64,000 nt of DNA, taken from the NCBI RefSeq assembly GCF_016859285.1, contig NC_053400.1, positions 32,522,001 to 32,586,000 of the forward strand. The letters run 5' to 3'. The notes under the pieces were generated by a model that was not told the DNA's origin, did no database searches, and was given only the letters and a program-made list of their open reading frames with translations. The stretch's first letter is position 1; each line of letters opens with the position of its first letter. Position numbers and translations under genes: made by a program. This stretch comes from Xiphias gladius (Eukaryota; Chordata; Actinopteri; Istiophoriformes; Xiphiidae). Of the stretch, positions 1 through 10,600 are shown in pieces.

Positions 1-79
1 ACAAAACGAAAACAATGTGTCAATGGTAAAGGAGTCTCTGGTAGGGATGAATCTGCAGCTCCACTCAGTTTTATGGAGC

Positions 80-530
80 TCAGTGTTTATCTGTCTGACC
101 CACGACTTCTCTGCTCTGGTGCAGCCTCATCGCTCTCTTAGCGTCGTTTTCGGCCGCAGCAGTCAGATGTTTTCAGGGGAACTGCTGTAAATAACCACTG
201 TCCACTTCCTGCTCAACAGCAAAAAGCAGATACACCCAGTCAGAGGCCAGCTGCTGGACACGGTGGAGCATTTACCGGCTGAAGAGCCAGATGTTTCCCT
301 CAGGAGCTGGTGGAGACCAAATCCAGAGCTAAAAGGGAGGGAGTACTGGACTTGGATTCATCAGGTTGGACACAAACATAAGATCTAGATGAGTGACAAT
401 GTTGCTCTGTAACTGCTGGATGAGGAAATGAGCAACTGTTTGCTGACAGGTTCGCCATATCACCTTAAAAGGTGATGACGTGTCAGCCAGCGTTTACATC
501 CGCCCGTTTTTCTGCACATTTTCAACTCCT
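80..530 (+). repeat. Dispersed repeat family R1, copy 1
   Basis: This stretch shares long blocks with 9836-10120, 17885-18215 and 59400-59890. Shared blocks include a 'cgacttctctgctctgg' type start, 'agccagatgtttccctc', 'gagctggtggagacca' and a right part with 'ctgacaggttcgccat'. Four diverged copies within 64 kb mean an interspersed repeat rather than a gene. No open transposase or tRNA-like head was recognised, so the class is unknown; it resembles a non-autonomous element. Confidence 0.7.
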
Positions 531-2690
531 GCATAAAAATTGCGAGGAGGAGACTGGAACCTTCGTGACAGTAATACACGAGACAACCAGAAACGTCATA
601 TTTCCATCATGTTTTCCACATGGTTCACCACTGTTTGAGGTTTTGACTTCTGCTCTTTTTAATCACGTCTCGTCCCCTGCGGCGGTTTAATGGCACCGAC
701 CGGAGAATTAGCGCCACCAACTGCTTATCTCAATGACCTAACCTCTTCTATTTGTGTAACAGTAGGGTGACAGAAGACACACATGAATTAACATTTTCTT
801 TTGCTGATTTTCAGGAAGTTCCGTTAAACTTACGCTACATTTGGACGGACACCTGGCTAATGTGTTCACATCTTGTTTTTGCTGTTCCAAAGCAGCCATA
901 AAAAAATTTTTTTTTTAAATCAGCTATTGCAGGTTCGAGGAGGCATCTTCAGCTCAAGTTTCCATGACCTAAGACTTTTGAATACTTCTTCCTCTGTTAG
1001 TTGTTAAAATTAAAAAAAAAAACCTTGGTACAAACAAACTAAAAATACTGTTATCATTGGAAAACCAATATATTTAGCAACAGACCAACTGTACTTAGCT
1101 TCATTTAACAGACTTAACAGAACCGACTCCTAAAATAAAGGCTGAGTCATGAAATAGAAATCATTAATAAATTATGGTTTCTTTTTTTAAAGCACGTTAA
1201 TAAAGTCACACAGTATGAAAGTGAAATTAGATGGATCTCATCTGCAGTGAGCTCCCAGCCGTCGCTGCCCGGCAAAATATGGGTCCCGGTGTCAAGAGGC
1301 GCCCGGAGAAGAAAAATGAGCAACTAAAGTTTTAAATGTTTGACGGGTTTGGTGTTTACAGTTGAGGAACTAGATGAGTGTTCATTTAGTTGCCGTTTTG
1401 TTGCTGCTATCTGTTTTTAATTGCTTTCAATCAGGGCTTTATCTGCTTCTACCGGACTACCATTGTCTTTATCTGCTCTTTTTCGTCTGTCTGTCTTTAT
1501 TTTGGACTTTTCCATCTGTGGGTCCTTGTATTTTGTCTAATTTTATCTTAATTAATTTCCTTTGTCTATTTGCCTTTATTTATCTTCATCTCCTCTCTCT
1601 TTGCAGCCTCGGTGGCTCAGTAATCTTCATGAGGTGGTCAGGTTGTTTCTCTCCCCTTTTAGGCTGGCAAGCACTCCCCAGCCGCCACCGGCTTCCTCTC
1701 TACACACACGCAGACACACGGTCCCTCAGTAATTAGCCTTATCCCATCCGTCAGCTCTATCTCGTAGCGCTCCCGCCTTCTTATACATTTTTTATACCGG
1801 CCCCAAAAAAAGTTTCCCTCCCGAGGGAAGAATTGAGGAGCTCCCATCTTTTTAAAAAAAAATAAATAAATTAAAAAAAAAAAAAATTACAGTGAAATCC
1901 AGAGAAGCAGCCATTTATTATTGCTGCTCTATAAGAGGGCTTCTCTTTATCTTATCACTACCTGCAGGGTTACAAAGCCACCACAGGCTCATTCAGGGAC
2001 AGACTGACCTCCAAAAACTGCTGTCAAGTGGCAGGGACACACTTAAAGGGGACACAGTGGAGCTTAGTAGGAGAGAAACAGTGGGAGGTATTGTTTTAAA
2101 TCCATTTCTGTCACAGTCATGAGACCCATGTGGCCGCTCATTCGCTATGCCTGTATGAAATGTCACCATCTTTTATTTGAGATGGGTTGTACAGGATTTC
2201 TGCTGAGTCAAAAAATAAAGAAAATTGAACTCAGACTATTACTAAGATTGTGATCTCTTCTCCTGTCCTGTTGTTTTAGTTAACTAGATGTGTCGAGGAA
2301 CAGACTTTGTTGACATTTCGGTAGGAAAAAGATCCTCGGTCAGATTTTATCTTGATCTAATTTTTGAGTTTTATTCATTTTTAAATGTCCATCGGGACTA
2401 GGGAAGTATGATGTTTTTATTTCGCCTTACATCCGGCCCCCTGACCCGCACGAGTTCCCAGGCTGATGTTAATCCTCTTCGGACACTTTGAGATGAAGGG
2501 TTGTGCACAGGCATTTTAATAGGTCATGCCCGGCTCAGTTAAGAAAAGGGCAGCATTTAATGACTTCATAATTAGCTTTGCAAGACAAAGGGGAAGTACT
2601 CAGTTAATACTTTGTAGCTCATCACCGACAGACTAACATTAATGGAGCGAAGCACCAAATTCCAGCACTAAGAAACGAGACCGGCTTGAC
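531..2690. other. Intergenic, no gene seen
   Basis: AT-rich sequence with homopolymer runs (T near 905-917, A near 1857-1886). Open frames here are short and low-complexity. No splice-consistent exon or recognisable protein motif was found. Confidence 0.6.
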
Positions 2691-2720
2691 CAACACACAC
2701 ACACACACACACACACACAC
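2691..2720. repeat. (CA)n microsatellite
   Basis: An uninterrupted run of CA dinucleotides about 28 bp long. It is the first of a pair; the second lies 145 bp downstream. Confidence 0.95.
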
Positions 2721-2864
2721 AGCAGCACTTTAACGCTGGTGGGGCAAAGAAAAGATCTCGGTCCACAGTCTGTTTCATTTCTAAAGCCCTGCGTTCTGGA
2801 CAAAGACGGCTTTCCTCGGGACGAACACTCACAGCCGAGAGCTGAGCTTTTTTCTTCCTCCAGG

Positions 2865-2866
2865 AC

Positions 2867-2919
<53 letters not shown>
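2865..2919. repeat. (CA)n microsatellite
   Basis: About 54 bp of CA dinucleotides with one early G interruption. The long Cys-Val frames on the minus strand here are artefacts of the repeat. Confidence 0.95.
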
Positions 2920-3408
2920 AGTGATGTCGGTCAGTAAATTACACTTTCATTTCATTATTTTCTTACACACTGTAAGATGCTTCCAAATTAAGACAGTTAA
3001 CTTGAAATAACTTAAAAAAAAGGGGGAAAAAAATCAAAAAGCTGCATATTCTCACACACCTTTGTCCTGCCTTTTCTGTTAGTTAGACCCGGACCCTCAT
3101 CAAGACCAGTTAGCTCAACGGTCAGTTAGGTTTCGTTTGCCGCTCGGTGGGTAAAGGACAGTTAGTGGTTGGACACACAGTGCACTGCAGTGAGAGCCAC
3201 AGTGTAGCGCTGCCTTTTCCTTTTTATTGAATCGTGAATCTTTTTGAATCGAGAATCGGTTCAAATCGTGAGAATTGCCAAAGATTCCTCAACCCTGTAA
3301 AAAAGAAAAAAGAAAAAAACCCCACAAATGGTCTGTTTTAACTCTGTTCCTGAAAAAGTGATAAGAAGATACAGCATGTGTTCATGTAAAGGCTGACGCC
3401 CTAAACAC

Positions 3409-3441
3409 GAGAGAGAGAGAGAAGAAGAAGAGGAAGAAGGA

Positions 3442-3476
<35 letters not shown>

Positions 3477-3488
3477 AGAAGAAGAAGA
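3409..3488. repeat. Purine-only (GA/GAA)n tract
   Basis: An 80-bp stretch with only G and A on the plus strand: (GA)n passing into interrupted (GAA/GGA)n. The poly-Ser and poly-Phe/Leu frames on the complement are translations of this tract. Confidence 0.95.
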
Positions 3489-5995
3489 CTGCAGTGCCAC
3501 ATAATATTACAAGTGACAGCTGTATGGCAGAGACAAAGGTTACCACCCCCCCACATATATATACATACACACAAATGATGAATACCAATACACTGTAGCA
3601 TTCGACATCACAAATTGTTTGATTAATTCAACTTAGCTGAGTCTTAAATACCCCGAGACACACCAGAGCGCGTTGATTCGTTAACGGTGAACGCGTCATC
3701 ACTCGCTCGACGTTTTGTTTTACGACGACACCGCGTTTGCGCCAAACACAAAACTCGGTTCTGACGGGAAAACGAGTACATTGGCTGCTTTCCGCTTAAA
3801 GCGGCTGACGTGCCGTCGTGTTCCATGAGTTTAATGGTCACCGTCAGGCTTCTGCCTGCATTTTGATTCACCACTGAGTCGTTGGGCTTTTTATTTCACA
3901 ATTCTCTGCTAATCGCTTTATCACGTCTGTGTTAAAACACAGCAGAGAGCCTACGAACCCACACGAGCGGTTGGGGCTTCTTTTTTTGTTTTTTGGGTCA
4001 CTGACCCTATTGGCACTAGTATCAGTGCTCAAAACAAGAAGTAGTGTCGGTGGTATCAGTACTTTAGGCATGGATCTGCCCGGCGTCTTCGCAGGCGTAC
4101 CCCGGCCTTTGGTCTCCGAACACGTCCACGTTGAGACGCTTACGTACCGCTTGCGATCCTCTTGTCATTGCATGCGATACAGATCAAAACCTCAAGGGTC
4201 TTTTTTATTTTATTTTTATCTTTAAATAAATTTTTCAGTGATGGTGTTGCACATCTTTACGACGTCAGCATCCAATATCAGAGGCCACACATCTGAACCT
4301 ACAACCTTTATCTCACTTCTGACTCTTGTGGTTCCATCACACGCTCACAAGCAGATACAGATCGCTTTGATAGCACCGTGCTTCCTGCGAGGAAATCTTT
4401 AACATCACACTTCTGTTAACTGAGCCTGCAGCTTTGTCTCGGTACGATTAATGTGCACGTAAGAGGAAAGTCTGTACGTCGAAGGAGCCGACTCCTGCTC
4501 TCATTTAAATCACCGAGTCCAAGTGGAGGAAAAGCAGATTAGCTCACATGGTTTCCTTTCTTTCCATCGGTGGGATGACACTTCACAGTGATCTTCCCTC
4601 CCTTTATGTCTTTTCTGCCCAAAGGATTTAGGGCGAGTTGAACATCTGCGTTGTGTTTTTTTTAAAGCATGTTTGCTATTCTTCAAGTTCCCCTTCTCCT
4701 CCCGAGGCTTTGTGACGATGTGTGAAAAGCTAATTGCTGCTGACTTTTTTTTCTTCTAATGATATTCATGCCACAGGAGCTGCCAGGGCACAAACACCTT
4801 TACACCGAGATTTAAAAGGAACAGTCGCGGGGAAACTTGTAAGCTATTTTCTATATGTGATGTCTGAATATAACTGTGTGTGGTGGAAACTGGGAGATTA
4901 AAAGGCTCTCTGCCCTCGGTTGCTGGCAAATTCAAGAGCTAAGATTAGTTTTTCAGAAGCATAAAAATATTTGCTCCCTGAAGTTTGGCTCCATGAGGTT
5001 GAAAGAATAAACAACAACAACAACAACAACAAAAAACTGTGTTGATGGGATGATTTTTCACCCAAGATTATCCAGTGTCATCGTCTTTGCTAAATGTGGT
5101 TTTCCAACAGTTCGTACACGAAACGGACGACATCACATACAAAATCATCAAGTTGCACGTTCGGCGAAGGAAACACAAACACGTTCCCCCAAGCAGGGAT
5201 CAGTCAATCGGAGCTTAGCAACCGTGGGCGCAAGCAGGCCTGTCAACTGGATACCAGACTCCAAGATGGTGCCCGTTCGTTTAAAAAGAAAATGACTTGC
5301 TGAGCGCTGATCAGCCAGAAAAGGTTTCTCAAGCTTTCAGGTTTGCTTCCACTTCTGCCGGCTCGTTCCCGTTGCGCACCGTGGATTTTACATTGGGATG
5401 ATGTCGGTCGGTCTTCCGGGCCCCGGGTAAGTTTTCACACGTGTGAAACCTTCATGGTTTCAGAATTCATCAAACAGGAAGTAATAACTCACCGTGATTG
5501 CGTTTTGTGGCGTCCTGTCGACAGTTTTACGAAAGCCTCTTTCAGTGGTCTATGGGGACGGCGACGGACGATATCTTTTGGTTAAGGCCCCCTTGAGTGG
5601 CCCCAGGGAGAAGGTGGCGGGAAAGACTGAGACTGAAAATGGCGGCACCCGATCAACGTTGCTCATACCTCCGTAATTTCTCCGCCTGCCGGGGCGGTGT
5701 GCGCGGAGGACTTGCAAAGAGCAATACTCGGTTTCCCAAGAGTTTTGGGGGTCCGCGGGTTTTCATTCAGGTCTTTCCGAAAACCAGAAGCGAGAGCAAG
5801 AGAGAAAGGACCGGAATCGCGTTCGACCGCCATAGTGCGAGCTTCGTGTCCGGCTAACTATACCAGTACCTACACAGCAGTAAAACCCACGTTACTTCCA
5901 AAGCCGGAGAGTTGATTGTCATCAGATAATCAAATTGTTTTGCAGGGTTGGCAGGTTATGTTTGAAAAAGCTCAGTTCAAGACAGCTGTAGAGAT
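3489..5995. other. Intergenic, no gene seen
   Basis: Mixed sequence without a supported exon. It contains a short (AAC)n run near 5012-5033. GC rises around 5590-5860, where an ATG with GCGGCA context begins a short frame with no recognisable domain. I cannot tell whether that is an unannotated first exon or repeat-derived sequence. Confidence 0.5.
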
Positions 5996-6012
5996 CGTGC
6001 AGCTACCTACAG

Positions 6013-6096
6013 AACCTACGAGAGTGGCTCAGAGTCAACGACCCTCCGGTACTTTTGGGTAAAACCGAGTCCATCCTGTTTGGAACCAGGAGGAAG
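6013..6096 (+). mobile_element. LINE reverse-transcriptase fragment
   Basis: Frame 6013 reads NLREWLRVN... then GKTESILFGTRRK, with about five residues between. This pattern (a W-x-x-x-N helix, then K-T-E-x-x-x-F-G) is the conserved block after the catalytic motif in reverse transcriptases of vertebrate non-LTR retrotransposons. Only about 28 codons are recognisable and there is no YADD motif upstream, so it is a dead, 5'-truncated remnant. The clade (L2, Rex or RTE-like) cannot be assigned from so little sequence. Confidence 0.6.
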
Positions 6097-6829
6097 CCGA
6101 AGGAACGAGTTGAAAGTCTTTTGTACCGGAGCCGGAACTGCACCCAGCTCCGCCAAGCGTCTCGTGTTTAGGAACGAGCCTGGACCAGTCCCTCTCCCGT
6201 GGATCTACTGAGCAAACTCGAGCTCCGGTTCCGCGGGACGAGGCTGTCCAGCTGTTCTGCCGAGAAAACCTCTCGTGCCCTCGTCGATGCGGTGTCGTTT
6301 CCCCTCATGCGCGTTTGTCCCCGGTTTTGACGGCGGGACTCGGGAGCAAAGTCCAGCTGATTCAGCGTGATATTATTCGGTGTTCACTGATCGGGTCCCC
6401 CCCCCTGACCCGCGTTGGGTCGGGATGGACTCAGAAGGGGCAGGACTGCTGCCAGTACCTGTGTTCTCGGACAACAGCGGTCCACACTCAGCGGAACTAC
6501 AGAACCGGCGCGTAAAGTGCCAGATGTGGGAGTTTGCTCTCTTTTTTTATTCTTAACGTGCGGTGGCGTGTTTCTGGGGTTTTAGGATTTTAGCTGTTCT
6601 GTCGAATGTCTTTTTTTTTTTTGTCTCTTCGTCTTTTAGCATCTTGGGACCGTGTCGAAAAAAGCTGTTTTTCAGCTTTTAACGCGTCGTCCTTTAGATT
6701 TCTGTTTGTGTCTGATAATCCATAAGTTAAAAAAAAAAAGAAAAATCAAATGGATCGATCGATGGTAGAAAAGGCAGTAGCACCAATCGATGCCTGCTCG
6801 AGGGCTGGGTTAAAAGACTATCAGCTGGA

Positions 6830-7404
6830 TCCCAGAGACCGTCCAGTTTCTGTCTCGACCTGCCACTCGACGGAGCCGCGCCGAGGCGGGAGGCGTGACG
6901 CGGCTGCAGATTAAAACACGTCCACGGGTTTGACGGCTAATTGATTTCCATACTGTCCCCTCTCCTGCCGGGACCGCAGCGGCAGCAGAGCCTCGGCGGG
7001 CTAAGCAGATTTGCGCGGATGGATTTAAGCCGTTGCCTTCTGACTCGTCCACTCTGCCAACTTGTCCCTTGAGGAGCAGGCTGGGAAGACGGCGGCGAAA
7101 CCGATCCGCGTAATGCGGCAGCGGTTTGGCGGCGGATGCGAAAGAGAAAAAGCGCGTCGCGGGGCTGGAGACGGATCGAGCGGGACCCGGTCACCGCGAG
7201 AGCTGCGCGGCTTTGCGTTTGGAGAGCGGAGCGCGCGGGGCTCAGCGCCTCGGCGAAGCGTCCTCACCTGGAAGACTCTCGCGTGCTTCACCTGTAACGC
7301 CCCTGCTCACCTCAGGGCCGCCGGGTACGGCTCGTAGATGCCAAACTCCCCCGCGGAGACAGGGAGCCCGTCAGTCTCCGGCGCGCGGCGCAACACCGGC
7401 GACC
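6830..7404 (+). promoter_or_regulatory. drd4 CpG-rich promoter and 5' UTR
   Basis: CpG density rises sharply from about 6830 and stays high through coding exon 1, consistent with a CpG-island promoter. The frame containing the drd4 start stays open upstream to 7126, but that extension begins at TTG and has no ATG. The first in-frame ATG is at 7405, preceded by ACC, giving A at -3. The exact transcription start cannot be placed. Confidence 0.5.
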
Positions 7405-7647
7405 ATGTCGGACGCCGCAGATCTCAACGACACGCTGCCGGCCGCCGCCGTCACGCATCATAATTTCCCGGCGCTCGTTTTCGGGATTTTGCTGATTGTG
7501 ATCATCACCGGGGGGAACGTGCTCGTGTGCCTGAGCGTGTACCTGGAGAAGGCTTTGAAAACCACAACGAACTACTTCATAGTCAGTTTGGCGTTTGCAG
7601 ACCTGCTGCTGGCGGTGCTGGTTCTGCCGCTCTTCGTTTACGCAGAG
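7405..7647 (+). CDS. drd4: drd4 coding exon 1
   Basis: Encodes residues 1-81: short extracellular N terminus, TM1 and TM2 up to VYAE. It ends in phase 0 at GAG followed by donor GTAAGA. Unspliced, the frame runs only six more codons to a stop. Confidence 0.95.
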
Positions 7648-10600
7648 GTAAGAGCCGACCTAAAGTAGCTTTGGATGGATTACTGAGACGGGCAGACGGG
7701 GTACAAACCCGGGGGCCAGAGGGCCCCGGTGGGTTCGTGGCTTTAGAGTGCGCCGTGGTCTGTGGCGTAAACGGAGTGTGAGCGGGGGTCTGGGCGGCCT
7801 CCCCTCGTCTCCGGAGGGAAGGAAAACTCATGTCCGGCTGCAGCGTTTTCAAAGATGCACAGAACTAAAGACGTGCAAAATGACAAAACGAATGCAAAGA
7901 GATGCAACATGAGTAGAGAACGACTGCGCCGTCTCCTCCAGTCTGTGCGTCCTGCTCCCATGTAGGAGCGGCGGGGGGCCCCATTCATGTCCGTGCCCCG
8001 GGGCCCGTTGTCTTACAATCCATCCATGACAGTAGCCTTTATTAGACCTGACACCTGCTGATACGCCACAGTGCAGATAGAGCAGTTCATGGGGGGGGGG
8101 GTTGCTGGTCCATTCTCACGAGACCCAGCTAAGTGCACATGTTTAAGGCATCTTGGGTAAAATGAGGAGCAGGATCAACGTTTGGACTAATCTGCTCAGA
8201 GGCCGGGGGCCACTTGAACCCAGCAGAAACAGTCCCAAAACAGAAGAAGGACCATGCAGTACTGAGGCCTGCAGTCTCTCTCACCTCTGTGGTCAGGATT
8301 AATGAATGGGGGGGGGGGTGATACTGGTTGTTAGGAGAGGTATGATCCACAAACCACAATATTTCCAGGCAATAAAATGGTCCAAGGGGTGTAATCTAGC
8401 CCTTATCAAATCAAATGAAAGCCTCCTGCCTGCCTGCCTGCCTGAATATCTCCGAGGCTCAGAGAGGCCCTGCTGAGGCTTCGCCTCAAGTCCTCCTTAA
8501 TTAGCTGCCCTTGTGATCTTGTTACCTGTGCCAGTGGTTGCAGCCAGTTAATCTGCTGAGTGTCACACTGGCGGTTTGTCCGCATTTCACTCGCTGGATT
8601 AGAAAAGTCAGTCCGAGAGTTCAAACCTCTCCGCGTTCTCCCGAAGAAAAGACAGAGCTGGGTTTTAAAGGAGGAATGTTTGTCTCAACGGGGAGCCGCG
8701 GTGGTGCAAGCTCCAGAGGATTACAGATATTTACACTCCACTTTGGGGCAGCTAATGAGGTGGTGTTTGTGTGTTTCTTTTCTCTGTGTGTGTGTGTGTG
8801 TGTGTGTGCGTGTGTGTGTGTGTGTGTGTGCGCAGTTTCAGGGTGGAGTTTGGTCCTTGAACATGCTGATGTGCGATGGCCTGATGACCATGGATGTGAT
8901 GCTGTGCACCGCATCCATATTCAACCTCTGCGCCATCAGCGTAGACAGGTATGTGTGTGTGTGTGTGCGTGCGTGTTTGTCTGATCAAGGTTTGCATGAA
9001 AATATAAATCATCCCTCTGCTCCCACACGAGGGGGAATTTCAGGTTGCTCTTACCGGTGGAGGAGAGGGACAAGGAAGACGGGAGGTGGGAAGGGAGGAA
9101 GTTTAAGAAAAAGACTCAAACCTGATCCTAAAATGAACCAGACAGTTGATGCTGAGGTAAATCGTTCTACTGTGAACCCAACCTTTAAATCTAAAACCCC
9201 ATGTAGGACGGACATGGTGACCTGTTCACGGCATTTACTACGTTAGAGCAAACAGGTTTACTTCTCCTCTTCTCCTGCCCTGAACAGGTGTTTGTTAACC
9301 CAAAACTAACTCAGGGCAAAGGCGGCACTAAACACACCAAAGCTTTTTTTTAAACCACTTGATTTCCATCCTTTTCATTCATTTGTGTGACGCAAACACA
9401 TTGTTGCACCATCTCTTAGCAAGAGAAAAATAAAAAATAAAACAATGCTCCAAGCTGGTGTTTATACAAGCTGAGTAACAGATGAGGAGACATGCAGAGC
9501 AGAGCAGCCCTTTAACTGTGTCTCAGACGGAGCAGCGGGGGGAAGATTCATGCAAACTCAACATCTTTGGTTCGACTTTTAAAATTTCTCACACCACTCC
9601 ACTATTTTGTTTTGTTTTTTTTGATAGACTTAGACTCAAAATCCCATAATTGTTTGAAATTTTTTGATGCTAGCGCCGATAAAATATCTGAATATCTGAG
9701 TTTTGGTCACTAAACAGTACTTTTACTTACTTTGAGGAATATAAACATAATCATATCACACATAACACAGAATACACCTTTTTCATTGAACGACAGAGGT
9801 CAACGTTCTCACATGCTCTCACGGTTCTCACCGCTTTGATTCCCTTTCTTCGCTCTCGTCAGCCTCGTCCGCTTCCAGCAAGCAAACAGTCAGAGAGCAG
9901 CCGGTGAACATGGGGGAGCGTTCAGCGGCCAAAGAGCCCGATGCTTCCCTCGGGAGCTGCGCGAGACCAAAAGCCAGATTTGAAAGGGTGAACGCTGGAA
10001 TATAATTCCTCAGGTCGACAGAAATGTGACTTTGAATGAGCCACTTGCAAACATGTTCGCCATATAAACTTTTCCAAAGTGACAGTTTGTCAGTGTTGTG
10101 TTTACAGCTTGTTCCGAATTCTGAAGTGACCAAAAAAAATAAAATGAAGGAAATAAAATAAAAGGTTAAAATTTTGTCTAAACACAAGCAGCTGTACAAG
10201 AATTTTGCATAAACAGTTTAGATATTTTTAAAAATCTGAATTAAATCAGGAAATGTCTGATTGAACATTGACCATTGACTATGGAGCTGATGATCAAAAA
10301 CTGGAAAGGAAGTTTCATTGTGATGTGTTTAGGTTTGCCAGCTTCGTTAAGGCGAGGCGGGTCGTTCAGCTAGTGGTATACTGATTTATCTGCACTACTA
10401 CGTTATATATGCTTTTGTCAGCAATTCACGAATTCCGTCGTAGACAGTGGTGGTCTGAAGATTTGACAGTGCTTCTCTGTATTTGGACTTCCTCTCCTGT
10501 TTGTAAATGTAGATGCAGCCCTCTGGTCCTGGCTTGTACGAATTTGTGCCGTCCGTAAGCGGGCGTGGGCCGGGCACAGTTGCATAGGGCAGTGACACAG

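Noticed and set aside
1374-1736. 120-codon hydrophobic plus-strand frame
   Set aside because: T-rich low-complexity sequence giving Leu/Phe/Cys strings; no domain or splice context.
2639-2924. Cys-Val and Thr-His repeat frames
   Set aside because: Direct translation of CA/TG microsatellites.
3261-3601. Poly-Ser, poly-Phe and poly-Leu frames
   Set aside because: Translation of the purine tract at 3409-3488.
5597-5857. 86-codon frame beginning near MAAPDQRC
   Set aside because: Promoter-like ATGGCGGC context but no domain, donor or neighbouring exon to support it.
7126-7404. 93-codon in-frame extension upstream of drd4
   Set aside because: It begins at TTG, contains no ATG, and is Arg/Ala/Pro-rich as expected of a CpG-island leader; the family starts near ATG 7405.
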